The translations under genes and the position numbers were made by a program. Source: Ophioderma brevispina (taxonomy: Eukaryota > Echinodermata > Ophiuroidea > Amphilepidida > Ophiodermatidae). Taken from it: 64,000 nucleotides of DNA. The stretch spans positions 1-64,000 of the forward strand of contig JAMKCH010056638.1 of assembly GCA_023653785.1 (NCBI GenBank), written 5' to 3'. Positions 25,258 to 37,265 of this stretch are shown here, in pieces; position 1 is the stretch's first letter; each line of letters begins with the position of its first letter. The notes beneath the pieces are model-generated. The model made no database searches. It saw nothing but the letters and a program-made list of their open reading frames with translations, and had not been told where the DNA came from.

Positions 25258-25513
25258 TTAAATTTCTTGCACTAGTACAACATATGGCTCAGTTAATACG
25301 AACCACATGAATTGCTCCCAATGTCAACTTTCACAGGTTTGTATGAAAGAAGTGCCCTAAAATCCTGCAAAATGTGGAAATATTTGCCAAAGTTTTGAAA
25401 AGTTTGTAAAATAGTTGAGAAAGTAAACAAATTCTAGTTGAAGTCATTCAAATTTGAGCTGTTGGTATAGGTTGATTGGGTTCCTATTATCTTTGAAACT
25501 TGGATAAATTTAA

Positions 25514-25842
25514 GTCCACTCTTTGGATCTCCACTCTTTCACAAAAAAAAGTACATTCATATTTCACAAACTAGGAAAGGGGAACTACTTCCCCCTCCCA
25601 ATGAGATGAAAATATAAATAAAATGAATGTGAAATAGGAAGTCATGCACCAATATTTCAATTTGTTTCTGTCACATGCCACCAAACTGAACTAGTTGTGC
25701 TATTAGGCAAAACAATGATTCCAGTAGAAGTGCACATTTTGATCTTGGAGCCATTTTAACTGCATTTATATTTTTTTATTTGAACTGAGAAAAATATGAA
25801 TGTACTTTTTTTTGTGAAAGAGTGGAGATCCAAAGAGTGGAC
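25514..25842. mobile_element. TTAA-flanked MITE with near-perfect ~52-bp terminal repeats, family D
   Basis: GTCCACTCTTTGGATCTCCA at 25514 onward is repeated inverted up to 25842, the match continuing through CTTTCACAAAAAAAAGTAC to TTCATATTT without a mismatch I can see. TTAA on both sides (25510-25513, 25843-25846). Interior is noncoding. The near-identity of the arms suggests a recent insertion. Confidence 0.9.
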
Positions 25843-26060
25843 TTAAAATGCCTCAAAAACATACAATTTCATTATAAAAGGCAAGGGATCTCAAATTAAT
25901 ATTTTATTTCTAGACTGATAATTCTACAGTCAAATATCAAGGGTTTACTGCAAGAAGGCCCCAACTGGAATAGCTGCCATTTGTTGATAGCTGATTTGAC
26001 TTACCACTTTGTGTGATTTGAAGTATTTCTGGGGAAAATGGATTTTGCATTTTGGGCTAC

Positions 26061-27580
26061 TAGTGCTGCAGCACCAACCAGTTTAGGGGAGTGGTACCGG
26101 GGCCGGAATAATAACATTTGTCATCATAGCTAAAATTGACCGTAGGGATGTGTAGTTCATGAAAACGAGTGATGACAAAATTAAAAGTGGTGGCAATTTG
26201 CATACGACGCCATTTTCCAAAATGGAAACCATCTTAAGCCAAAAACACCTAAGAAGATAATATTGGTGTAAAACATGTTTTTTTCTTCTGATCAAGTGAG
26301 TTCAAAACAATTATTCCCTAAACTATAAAATGTTGCATTTGCCGATATTTTCCAAGATGGCTGACATTTTTATATGACACAAAACAAACCTTACATTCTT
26401 AATATATAGCCTATGAAAATAATTGTGGTGTCAAATTAACTATTTTCTGAGTCAAGGAGTTCAATAGAACTATTTACAAAACTGTCAGATGAATATAAAA
26501 GTAATGGCAGTTTTCATACGTCACTATCTTCCAAGATGGTCAACATATGAAAGACAAAATCGTTTATACCTCATGCTATACAGCACAAAGGATGACGATT
26601 TTGGTGACAAAGTGGATGTTTTGTAGGTCAAGGATTTAACAGCAATATTCTCAAAACTGTCAGATGACTCGTGAGTCATGTTATTCATGGACCACCAATG
26701 TGACACCCAAAATAAGACACCTTGACTACTCTATATGTATTCACCCAAAACATATATTTGGAATTGCATGGGAATTTTGATATTTAGGACTGTATTATTT
26801 TAATAGAAACTATTATTTGTTTGTTTCAGATATGTCAAGAGTTAAATGGCCCCGAATTTCGAACAATTAAATGGTCATGGTCACATGCACACCAATCGGT
26901 AGTCAATGTTTTGGGGTTTTCGTTCATAGGGGCCATAAAGCGCAGTTAGGAGGTTCTAAGGAGGAGTTACTGAGGATTCTGCATTGGCATTAATTATCAA
27001 GCATCTGGGGTAATATATTTTATCACTTTGCCACATTAAGCCTGACATTGCAGTAAGTTAACACTCTTGGGCACTTGTACTTAAAATATTGGGCTATCTT
27101 GGAAAAAAGTGACAAATGCAAATAAACACCACTTTTCTATTCATCCTACAGTTTTGAGAATAGTTTTAGTGAACTCCTTGACCCAGAAAACACTCATTTT
27201 GACACCAAAATCATCTTCTTAGGTTATATAATAACAAATATACGGTTTTCTCAGACGAGATGTCAGCCATCTTGAAAAATAGCCGTGTATATAAATTTCC
27301 ATGACTCAGACAATTATGGCAATTGTATATTGAACCTCTTGACCCAGACAACATACAGTCCAACACTAAGTCAACATAGTAGTGCTATTATCTTTAAAAT
27401 GGCGGCCATTTTGGAAAATGTTGGTTTATGCAAATTGCCATCACTTTTATTTTTGTCATCACATATTTTCATGAAATACACAACCCAATGATCGATTTTA
27501 GCTATGATTGCAAATGTTATTATTCCGGCCCTGGTTGGTAGAAATCTAAGGCTCTTTTTCACCTGATGCTACAGCACTAT
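26061..27580. mobile_element. 1.5 kb foldback element with internal subrepeats
   Basis: Outer ends TAGTGCTGCAGCA / TGCTACAGCACTA, then inner arms GGGCCGGAATAATAACATTT (26100) and its inverse (27531), pair. Inside each arm, ~150-170 bp subunits repeat. Each has a CCAAGATGG/CCAAAATGG motif, a TCAAGGAGTTCAAT block and AACTGTCAGATGA or its inverse. An AAAATGGCGGCCATTTT palindrome (YY1-like) is at 27398. No transposase. Confidence 0.8.
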
Positions 27581-28565
27581 ACCTAATGGAAACATTTTTT
27601 TCCTTACTGGTGTGAAGTAAGAATCTTTTACAATCAAGCGATGCTTATCATTACAAGGATGGATTATGAAAACAAAATGTTCATTGTACAGTGAGCATTG
27701 GAATAAATATTTATACAATAAAATTATAATAACAATATTACTAATGGAATGATTTAATCTCTACAGCAAGTGCTTTAGAAAATGCAATTAAAATATACAG
27801 CATACAGCACTTAATTTCTTCCGAGTTGTATGTAATAATAGCAAATACAAATTACAGACATAATTACAAATAAATGAAAGACAAAACTAAAACAAATGTT
27901 GGCACTGGGGTTGTTACAAACTGAAAAGTCTCATCGGCAAGCTGTAATGCAATCACACTATATTAGTCTCTTGTATGATTCTCAACTGAAAACATAATGT
28001 AAATATCCAAATGCTATTCTACTCTATTAAAGATATAGTTACATGATTACACTATGTGATAGCCTGCGATGGAGACTAATTAAAAGCAACCCCACATTGC
28101 AATGCACATTACTTGCCTTAATTTTTGAATCTAATTTAAGCTTAGGTTCAGGTTTTTTTTTTTTTTTTTTTTGATGGTTTTTAATACCTGTCTCTGTGTC
28201 TGCTGCCCCCAGATTTTGATTTTTGCTTAAGGAGGACCCCAATGGCTTAAGCTTTTTTATTAAAAGCTTTTTGGGCTTCCTTGGTACTTACGGTATATGC
28301 TCTATAAAACCACCTTTTGCAGTTTCTTTCCCGTTTTATTGTATTCAGTGTTTTTAAGCTGTCATTTATTATGTGCAATAATTATGTATATGAATTTTGT
28401 CTATTTTCTCATATTTTTATGTATGTGTCTTGAGTACTGAATAAAAATGAAATGAAATGCCGTATTCTGGGTGTTATTTCTTTATGTGAATGCAAGAAGG
28501 TTGTACAAGCAATAGCTCCCATTTGTCAGAAATTCCCATCAAATGTACTATTATGCCAAATCTTT
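27581..28565. other. no gene; poly(T) at 28152-28172 and a possible LINE 3' tail at 28300-28467
   Basis: The segment ending GAATAAAAATGAAATGAAATG looks like the 3' end of a CR1/L2-type LINE with a short repeated tail, but no coding part is left. The rest shows nothing. Confidence 0.3.
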
Positions 28566-28634
28566 AGTCAGTGACTCTTGAAATGATCCTTCTGATGACA
28601 GTTGCCTGTAGAACCATTTCAAGAGTCACTGACT
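28566..28634. repeat. perfect 20-bp hairpin
   Basis: AGTCAGTGACTCTTGAAATG (28566-28585) and its exact complement (28615-28634) with a 29-nt loop. Confidence 0.9.
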
Positions 28635-28750
28635 CAAGGAAAGAGAAATTAAATGTCATCCTAATATATGGCAGCACACAGATGTATCAAATGGCAGCTA
28701 TTGTACTTCCAACCTTCTTGCACTCGTACATGATGATTTGTGTCCATATT

Positions 28751-28955
28751 CACTATGAGTTCCAATAAGCTCATCTACCAAGGACACAGTTCAGTGGGTT
28801 GTACTTGTCAATACATTGATAACATCTACCCTTGGGGGTGTGATCTGGGTATCATATATCATACCCAAAAAACCAGGGGTGTATTTTCTATTACATTGGT
28901 GAATGAAAGCTACTGAACTGTGCCAAGGGAATTGAGATTTTACTAGCTCATAGTG
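28751..28955. repeat. foldback element
   Basis: CACTATGAG ... AAGGACACAGTTCAGT at left pairs with ACTGAACTGTGCCAAGG ... CTCATAGTG at right. Short MITE-like element without visible target duplication. Confidence 0.65.
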
Positions 28956-29063
28956 ATTTTAAAAGGGATAAGCAATGATTTGCTTATCTGGAACATAAAA
29001 AAAATCATAAAAACCATTCACCTTACAAGTGGTGAATTGTTATATAACACCCTCATTATCCTA

Positions 29064-29430
29064 AGGCCTAAAAAAAATGTTTGATTGGCGTAACATAGGA
29101 AAAAATAGCGTAGGTAGGTCGGATTTTTTTTTTTTTTTTATTGTTTTCATACCAGAACACAAAATATATGACAAACATACAAAAACAAATGCTTCACTTT
29201 TTCTGTAACACATCTTTTTATTTGTCATTTTGAATGTCCTGCAATCCTATGTACCGAAGTATGACGTCATTAATTCCTGTTTTTGCATTTCATTCATTCA
29301 TCATTCACACAGCGTTTTCATGACCATATATCAGTAAAACATGATGGAAAAAATAAAAATATTTAGGGTCGGCGGTAAAAATAGGGTCGGTCGGGTTACG
29401 CCAATCAAACATTTTATTTTTTTTAGGCCT
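29064..29430. mobile_element. MITE-like element with AGGCCT ends
   Basis: AGGCCTAAAAAAAATGTTTG...GATTGGCGTAAC at left, inverted at right with a 4-5 base indel; GGTCGG blocks follow in both arms. About 31-bp arms, noncoding interior. Confidence 0.75.
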
Positions 29431-30365
29431 AATGCCAGTTCGAGGCTCTACTTGTAAATTGCGAACCATGCAAAGGGTCAGTAAGGCAAGATTCCCACAG
29501 AGGATTTTTCTGATTTTTTAACAGTGTAATAGCTCTTGCATGTAATTGTGTTGCCACTGTTTAAAATTGTTCTAAAAATAAAAGAGACAATTTGAATGGG
29601 GTCCAACAGCTGTGAATAATACTGTACATTAATTAAAGTTATTTTGATTAAAGTAATAGTCCTTGTTAGGGCAAGAGTTTGTCTTCCCACCCCCACAGTA
29701 ACCTAACTGTGAACAAAGATTTGAAGATAATCCTAAAATTGCCGACTAATAATCAGCTGATACCAAAATATCACATTAGAAGAGGAGACAGCATGGTGCA
29801 GACAGGCTTGCAGAAATTTATCATAAAAATTTTACCTTAAAAAAATCTTTATATAGTTTTAGGTTACTATATAAACATAATTCATCACTGAATCTGGATC
29901 ATAAAATGATCTCTCAAAACCTAAAAATGCAACACCTCTTGCAAATAAATGAGTTACACAACCCAATAATAAAACACTATTTTCCAGGGATTCCCACCTT
30001 CCCTGGTATTTGCCCATTTAGTAGTCAACTACACATCAGCCATATTTTCATCAGCCATATTTTCAAACAACTGTAGAATTTTATGGAAAGATTAAGTACC
30101 ATACAACATCACTGAGCAGTAAAACTTAAAAGTGATTTTGATGATAGGCTATCATCATAACACAATACGGATGCCTGTCCATGCTCCGTGAGAATTGTGG
30201 TTTAACTTTGTCACAATACATAACACTGTTCATACTTTCTAACAACTCAGAATCTTCGGTTTCATTGAGCCTTTGGATGGTTTACCACTTGCAGGGAGCC
30301 ACAAAATGGCATTGGAATAAATGAGAGTGTTATCCCTAAAATGCAAAAATACAATGAAACACCAT
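29431..30365. other. no recognisable features
   Basis: AT-rich with no supported gene or repeat. Confidence 0.4.
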
Positions 30366-30369
30366 GCCG

Positions 30370-30612
30370 CCGAGGCTAGAAATTCACACAGTCCCAAATA
30401 ATGCGATGATGTCATCATAAGAACACACATAAGCACAAATCGCTGACCGGGGCAGAGACACCCTTATGGCTTGCCCTCCCTGGTCATGACTGGGGCCCCT
30501 GGTTCAATGCCCACCCAAGAAGTGCAATCCCCTTTAGCTTCTATCCCTTTACCCTTCCTCCCGGGAAAACAGGCTAGAGACAAGAAGGCTGTTATACTGT
30601 TAGGGTTATGTA
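30370..30612 (+). mobile_element. tRNA-like SINE, family S, copy 1
   Basis: Ordered blocks shared with 46230 and 47374 copies: GAGGCTAGAAAT, ATGCGATGATGTCATCATA, ACACACAT, GGCTTGCC.TCC, TGGTCATG, B-box-like GGTTCAATGCC (30501-30511), then CACCCAAGA.GTGC and TTTAGCTTCTATCCCTTTAC, ending GTTAGGGTTA. Confidence 0.65.
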
Positions 30613-31515
30613 ACGATGCAATCACCTCATGTAAGTCAATGGTTTTGTGTGGATAGAGAATGGAAATGTGTAAATGCTCCTATTAATAGAGTGCTGCCAG
30701 TTTGAGGTTCTTCACGCAGCAAATGTTGAAACCATGCAAAGAGCTATTAGGGCTGTCAACTCATCCGGGTCACTCGCCGTATTTTTATCCACTTATTTGA
30801 ATTATTTCAGGCTTATAAGTGAAATGGATAGGCATTCCAGAGGGCACCTGTTATTTCCTAACTAGCCGTTATCATCCCAAATCCCTAACACCACTTCAAG
30901 TAAAAATAAGTTTGTATTTTGCATAAGTTCACATGGGGATCTATGGAATCTCATGCCTCAAACATGTCTGCCTTTGACATGTGACAATCAGCATAGACAG
31001 CCCTATAGCATGTATGCTTGCACTCAGTAAATGATTTTTTGTATCCATCTCGTAATTTTCTTAATATTACCAGTTGCAAGAGTAGCTTTGTATCGTAACC
31101 TCTTCTTAAAACCTTCACACACACCTTTTGTATCTCGGTAAGTATCCCATACTGACTTGAGCATAGTCCCACCATAAATTCCTAGTGTATTTCATGTTAA
31201 AAACAGTTTAGACGATACCCAAGTCAGTACGGTAATGCTAAATTTGTCACAAATTCCTTTAAGTATTCATTAGCACAAGAAATATTTTTACATATATCCT
31301 TAACAGTATTTTTGGTACAAAAATAGCTTGCTAACAATTTATGAATTCATTGAAAGCATTTCTGTTAGGCAGTCCACTCATTAACACATCCAACACAAGA
31401 CAGCTCTACCCATATTTACAAATATGATCATTTCACAAAAATGAAATCCTAACATGCCAAACTATTTAATGATATGATCAAACATTAGATGTTTGACTGT
31501 TACTGGCTCAGTTAT
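30613..31515. other. no recognisable features
   Basis: Nothing supported. Confidence 0.4.
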
Positions 31516-31520
31516 GCTAC

Positions 31521-32302
31521 AGAGAGTGTTTTGAACCAATCCCATAATGCATTGCAATGTGCCTATACTGTACTGTACTAATCACATGTCAATACTTTAG
31601 GATACAAATTGCAAAAAGATGCGCACCATGATAGGCTTTCATGCAGTTAAGGAATTTTGTGTATCCGATGTACCGTTTAAAAATTATAGCAATTACGCTA
31701 ATTTTTGCATATTAATTAGCTCATTTGCATACTTAATTTGCCCGAAATACGACCAAAATCTAATCAGTTCGAGAACACTCCAGCCCGCTCCCTTCCACCA
31801 AGTACATCATTATGCGCCTTACGGAACTCCTGAAAGCTTGTACACAAGCCTTGCGGGAAAATTTTCGTAAATTATGCAAATTAGATACTTAATTAGCATA
31901 TTTTACGCCCAAAATCTAATCAGGTCGAGAACGCATGGCCCGCTTCTTTACACCAAGTTACTCCATCGTAGCCCTTACGGAACTCCAGATAAATCGTACA
32001 CAAGCAGGTGAACACGGACGTCGAGTCAAACAGACAGACATACGGACGGACATACCGACAGAAAAGTGATAACTAAGTCTCTGCCGAACAAAGTTCAGGC
32101 GAGACAAAAAAGTGTTCCAAAAGTATAAGAACCACAAGACATTTCATAATCATGCAAAAAAGTACTTATGCTTCTTGGGCTAAAATCAGTGTTAAAGTCA
32201 AGGTTTTTATGTTAATAGGATTTTTATGTGATCACATGACCCTATTGAGGTGAAATTTCCCAAAACTGGTGCATTGTGGGATTGACTCAAAACACCCTCT
32301 GG
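31521..32302. repeat. inverted ~33-bp segments around a tandem repeat
   Basis: AGAGTGTTTTGAACCAATCC..AATGCA (31523-31553) occurs inverted, with several changes, at 32270-32302 (GCATTGTGGGATTGACTCAA). It may be the ends of a composite element. Confidence 0.35.
31750..32105 (+). repeat. two ~156-bp tandem units plus tail
   Basis: AAAATCTAATCAG.TCGAGAAC at 31755 and 31911, followed in each by CCACCAAGT, a CATCA/CATCG block, CTTACGGAACTCC and GTACACAAGC. The tail has (CAGA)-type repeats and CTCTGCCGAACAAAGTTCAG. Related to the 20.6 kb repeat by the TACATCA...TTACGGAACTC module. Confidence 0.65.
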
Positions 32303-32712
32303 ATATGCTACTAAGTATATAATGAAACCTTTTGTGATTCAACTGCATTTGTATATGGCTGTTTTAACCATAAACCAAATGAAATATTGGCAACATAAAT
32401 TAGGAAGTTGGGCATGTTTATACTCCCTCTTCTTTATACATCTACAAAATATATGAAGTTCAATGAAATAGTAACAGTAAAAATGGTAAATGCAGTATTC
32501 CAAATATTAATTAAGGTTGGACACCTAGGAGAGTTAGTTTTTGTGGAATGACCCAAATAGTAACTTTATGCGGCAAGAAATTTTCACCACAGCAACCAAT
32601 GGAGTGACACAATTGTATGTTGATACCTACATATATGGCAAGAAATGTTCAAGAATTTCATTAAGTAGAGGCAGTTTATATCTCATGCATTTTTGAGTGT
32701 TTTACACCTTAA

Positions 32713-33248
32713 AGGGGGATGGCCCGATTTAAGGATAGGAAGTTTTCATCTTAATAGATTGGCCTTTACTCCAAAACCCCATCTGTAAAGTTTCGTGCCG
32801 ATATTTCAATCCGTTTTGATGCGAGAGCTAAAATGTAACTTTGTAAGCCCCATATAGTGCTTCCATCTTCCTCGAGTCAGTGACGTCAGTGTGTAATGCA
32901 TTAGGCGCAGCATTAAATCGCGAGCGTTGATTCAAAGCGCTGACGTACGCACACGCGCGTATAAAGGCGGAGCGAAAATATACACGCAAACCAAATGTCT
33001 GAACGCGTTGATGTCACTGACTCGAGGAAGATAGATGGAGTATAGAGTACCGTGTAAAATTAATATTGGTCGATCAAAATGGGGCATATTTTTGCTCATA
33101 ACATCCAAACCAAACATCCTTTTGCTCTAAGATTTCACAGGGTAAATGAGAAAAATGGTAGCTTTCTTCTAATACCAAAATGTTGACCACTTCCGGTAAA
33201 ATCTGGGGCTTCTGGGGATGAGGCTATTAGCGATCAGGCCATGGACCT
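32713..33248. mobile_element. TTAA-type MITE, family E (536 bp)
   Basis: Left end TTAA|AGGGGGATGGCCCGAT, right end ATCAGGCCATGGACCT|TTAT. An internal inverted pair, CTTCCTCGAGTCAGTGACGT (32869) and TGTCACTGACTCGAGGAAG (33013), forms a second stem. Confidence 0.55.
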
Positions 33249-33399
33249 TTATAGTTTGCATCTTTTCTGGGAGGGATAGCAAGAATTTTCAAGGGTGATT
33301 GTAATAATTTGGATCCAATTTTGGTGTCACAAATTGTGTCTGATAATGATATATACAATTCAAGTGAGTTAAGCGAGCATTTTTTTCGCAGATTTTGGT

Positions 33400-33545
33400 C
33401 TTAAGGACAACAAAAAACACCCAACTGACCATTCTTGAAAGGTCTGTCCATCCACAAAACATTTCTTTTTGCCAAAGGGGTGGGTGAACTCCTTCCTCAT
33501 AGCATGAACATTTCACACTGCAAAAAAAAAAAAAAAAAAAAAAAA
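33400..33545 (+). repeat. 122-bp direct duplication, copy 1, followed by 24 A
   Basis: 33400-33521 is identical to 34061-34182 over 122 bases. Copy 1 is followed at once by 24 A (33522-33545) and then unrelated sequence. Confidence 0.9.
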
Positions 33546-34060
33546 GCTTACTTTTCGAAATATAAGGAAAAATGTCAACAAGTGTGATTTTTACCTTTCT
33601 TTTCCAAAATTTGAGTATATATTGGAGAATATCTTTAGTTAGAAATCGAAAAATGAAAAATTGAGAAAACCGTCCCTAGAGAAGACCGATTGCTATCGTA
33701 GGAAAGTTAAACCTTGCCTTTTACTTCGGTACTTTTGGAGTTATCTTGTCTGAAATTTACCAAATTTTGTGAAAATTGAACATTGAGAAAATTTGTGTTT
33801 TAGTAATAAAGTGACTTTTCACGCCATTTCAAGCTGTCTCTTTCTCAAATAACTTTATCTTTGAACTTCAAAATTGAGTATGTTGTGCAAGTGATGAAAA
33901 TACATCTTTATGCACTATTGAATCAAACATCTTTTCTTTCTAACTCCAGAAATCAGAAGAAATTGAAATTGCGTCTGGTAAAAAAAAAAAAAAAAAAAAT
34001 TAAAATGGTGCAAAAATCAGAAATTGAAGTAAAAACAAAAGCACTAGGGTTAACACTACC

Positions 34061-34182
34061 CTTAAGGACAACAAAAAACACCCAACTGACCATTCTTGAA
34101 AGGTCTGTCCATCCACAAAACATTTCTTTTTGCCAAAGGGGTGGGTGAACTCCTTCCTCATAGCATGAACATTTCACACTGC
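34061..34182 (+). repeat. 122-bp direct duplication, copy 2
   Basis: Identical to 33400-33521. Here only five A follow, then ATTAATTTGCTC. The 515-bp spacer between the copies contains another 20-base A run at about 33980. Confidence 0.9.
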
Positions 34183-34666
34183 AAAAATTAATTTGCTCTA
34201 CAGCATACACTAACTGCTATGGATTTTGACACCATAACAGTGCGAAAGGTTTTGAACATTTCCGCATACATATGCATAAAGTACACTTGGATAAAAAATG
34301 AAGACTTTATACAGTCATTATTTACAGTGCAAAAGAATTAATTATGTATTCAATTTGTTACACATTATTCTGCACAAATACTCCAATTTAAAAATAAAAT
34401 GGAACTCATTTTAAGATTAAACAAAATATTCCCAGTTTTCCAAATGAAACCGTACTAAAACCTACATTTGTTACCTGTTACTGGGACCACTAATAAAATT
34501 TAACTTTGTCATTTCCTGTTGAAAATGATCTGAAAATTAGCAATTTTACAGCATTTTAAATGTGGGTTTTCTCCTTGAAAACAATCACATCCTACAACTT
34601 GAGTAAAGACAAAGGGTAAACATTTTCAGTAGTGTCAGGTATTTATAACAATAGGTAAAAGATTTG

Positions 34667-34795
34667 GGCCCATGACATACTTCCAGTCGCAGCGAGCGAT
34701 TTCTGCGCGTGAGCATGCGTAACACTTGATCTTGGGTCAGAATCCTGTACTGCGCACGCCAATCGCTTGCTGCGACTGGAAGTATGTCATGGGCC
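34667..34795. mobile_element. foldback MITE-like element, family A, copy 2
   Basis: 35-bp arms (34667-34701 and 34761-34795) starting GGCCCATGACATACTTCCAG, pairing at 34 of 35 positions. The centre shares GAGCATGCGTA and CTTGATCTTGGGTCA-like sequence with copy 1. Confidence 0.9.
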
Positions 34796-35154
34796 TTAGA
34801 GGATTTTTATCATTGGTCCCTATAAAGCCAGCACATTTCAGTATTTATTAATGAATTCAGTATAAATTCGGTTAAGACGCCAGAGCAAATTTCCAATGCT
34901 TTTCATTTTTTTTTAATTAAAAAAAAACTGTTCTGATGATTACTGGGGGTTATCCTTGAAAACTCTGAATTATGAAAAGGTTTATAGCTGCATGTTGTGT
35001 AGATTCAATATTAGATTATCTGCTCACCAAATCCCTTCAAGTAGCCTTTATTGTAAGCTTCCTATTATTACACTGTTTATAACTTGATTTGGTATGAATG
35101 TTAGCTATTTATAATAAAAAATAATTTGAGAACTGCTCATTTAGGATTTGTCTA

Positions 35155-35595
35155 CATAGGCGTGCCCAGGAAATTTATTGAGGGGGCTGGACTAACGATT
35201 TTCGAAGCATGAGATGTGAAGCATCGGAGCGAGCGAGCGACTAACGGGTGGGTCCATGGCCGCCTTAGGGCCCGATGGTCCCAGGTGAAACGCCCGGTGG
35301 GGTCCAGGGGGCATAGCCCCCGGAAGCTCCGAGGTTTTATTTTGGGGGTGTTTCAGTACTGAAACAACTTCCTTGCTTACTTCTTCCGACCCTACTTTTA
35401 TCCCGCTTTGCATGAAAAAAATCAATAAATGTACAGAAAATCATTCTTTTTCTTCTTCTTTTCTCCTTCTCTTTTCCTCTTTTGTTCCCTTCCTATTTCT
35501 CCTTCCTCTTTTTTCTTGAGAACTTTGAGGGGGCTTTAGCCCCAAAGCCCCCCCCCCCCAACCCCCCCCCCCCCGGGGTACCCAGTGGCCACCAA
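35155..35595. mobile_element. GC-rich repeat with GAGCGAGCGAGC and poly-C, probable old DNA element
   Basis: GGCGTGCCCAGGAAATTTA, GGAGCGAGCGAGCGAC, GGGGTCCAGGGGGCATAGCC and a final GGGGGCTTTAGCCCC with C runs. This combination looks like dispersed invertebrate mobile-element sequence, but boundaries and class are not certain. A T/C-rich stretch lies at 35440-35520. Confidence 0.4.
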
Positions 35596-35599
35596 CATA

Positions 35600-36575
35600 T
35601 TATTTTAATAGAACATTATGTTTAATAATACTGCTTTCCTGATGTATTTTGTTATTTTTTCTCCTTAAACAATTTATTGCATCAATGAAACAGTGTTAAA
35701 AATCCTCACACATCATATTGCTGAGTGAGGTGTTCCGTCGACCCCATTAGCGGGGCCAAACCCGGATTTAAAACTTGGTTTAACTTTTTAAAAAACTGTT
35801 AGCCACATGACACTTATTGAATACCAATCACGGTAGCTTGCTTGATTCAGAGGCTTCCCCCACAGAAAACTGATTCCATTGGAACAATGTTAAAACTTAC
35901 TGTCCCCAAAAACATGTTATTTTGGGCATATATTTTAATTACATAATGGTTTAAAATATACTATTTTATCAAATCAGATGTTAGAGCAAAAATAATATCA
36001 TCCTTTGGAATTAGAACACTTGATATTTAACTGTTTTAGGTATCGTTTTGGTAAGAATTATTAAAGTTTATATACTTAGAACATTTGCATTATGTTATTA
36101 TGAGAGTGAGCAAGCAAAAATTGTCTCGTAATATCTTGTAGCTCTAAGGAACCGGCCGGCGAATCCACCGTATCCTGGTATCGGGCGGTCCCATAAAAAT
36201 AATCATGGTAAAAAAGAAGATTCTAAAAAAAAAACCTCACAACCTTAATACATTTTTTAAAAATCCCTAAGAAGATGTTGTTTTTGTTTTGATTACATGG
36301 AATTTTTTTTTAAAGATATAAAAGAATGCAGTGTCAGTAAGGACTTTGTGTTATGTCCTCGTTATGAGTGCCCGTATGACCAACATTTTCGCAGAGAATT
36401 TGAACATGAGGATCTAAGTTCCCAGCTAATACATTCAATGGTATCAGAAAGCTAATGACACTTAACAAAACAAGTACTACCATTTGTATTAGACTGCATT
36501 TGAACATGTGCATTAGACACACCAGATTACGAGGAAGGTTACAAAACTCTTACAGGTCTTGCCTGATGTAAATTC
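35600..36575. other. no recognisable features
   Basis: No gene or repeat boundary that I can support. Confidence 0.4.
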
Positions 36576-36594
36576 TGCACAAGTGATAGGCTTT

Positions 36595-37110
36595 CAGTGT
36601 GTGTGTGTGTGTGTGCATGTGTGTGTGCACTTACAAGAGATACATTCCGAGTGTATTTTTCAAGTATAAAAAGACATTCTGACTGTATTTTTACATTGTG
36701 GGTGTATTTTTCTTCATTGTGGGAGTATTTTTACTAGAGTTACTATGTTACGAATTGTCCTATAACGGAATAAACTGTAATCTAGTATTGAGGTTTATTC
36801 CGTAAAAGAGTAGAAAAGAGGATTTTTCTAGTTTAGTAACTATATAGGCCGGCGGCGCAATCCTCTTGGCTATAAAAGTGAAAAAACTAGAAAAAATAAA
36901 CCATCAAAAAAATGTTCTAAAAAAGTGTCCTTTTTAAGAGAAAAATCTAAAAACTATATAGGTTTGAAATTCTTCCTTATATAGTTTTGAAAAAGTGTAT
37001 TTTTCTCAAAAAATGTCTAAAAAAGTGTCTTTTTAAGAGATTTTTCAGTAAAACTCCCACAATGTAGCTCTTGCAAGGATGTGTGTGTGTGCATGTGTGT
37101 GTGTGTGTGG
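36595..37110. repeat. GT-flanked low-complexity element with internal hairpins
   Basis: (GT)n blocks at 36598-36628 and 37079-37109 flank A/T-rich sequence. It has repeated AAAAAGTGT, TTTTTAAGAGA and GTGTATTTTT motifs, and a hairpin CGGAATAAAC ... GTTTATTCCG at 36766-36801. TACATTGTGGG near 36697 pairs with CCCACAATGTA near 37055, so the region is partly palindromic. Confidence 0.5.
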
Positions 37111-37265
37111 ACTCCCTCATGAAAACATTACTTTTGAAAGCTTATTTAAATTTGGTGTTTTTGAATATACATAAACACAGATCAGCTTAAAAGCACAACA
37201 CTGGATGTTTACCACCTGTGTCCTAGGACACTAGATACAGATAAACAGAGTTAACTATGCATTAA

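Noticed and set aside
33400..34182. Terminal-repeat miniature retrotransposon (LTR-like direct repeats of 122 bp)
   Set aside because: Repeats lack TG...CA ends, no primer-binding site follows copy 1, and no target duplication flanks the pair. The A run after copy 1 does not fit.
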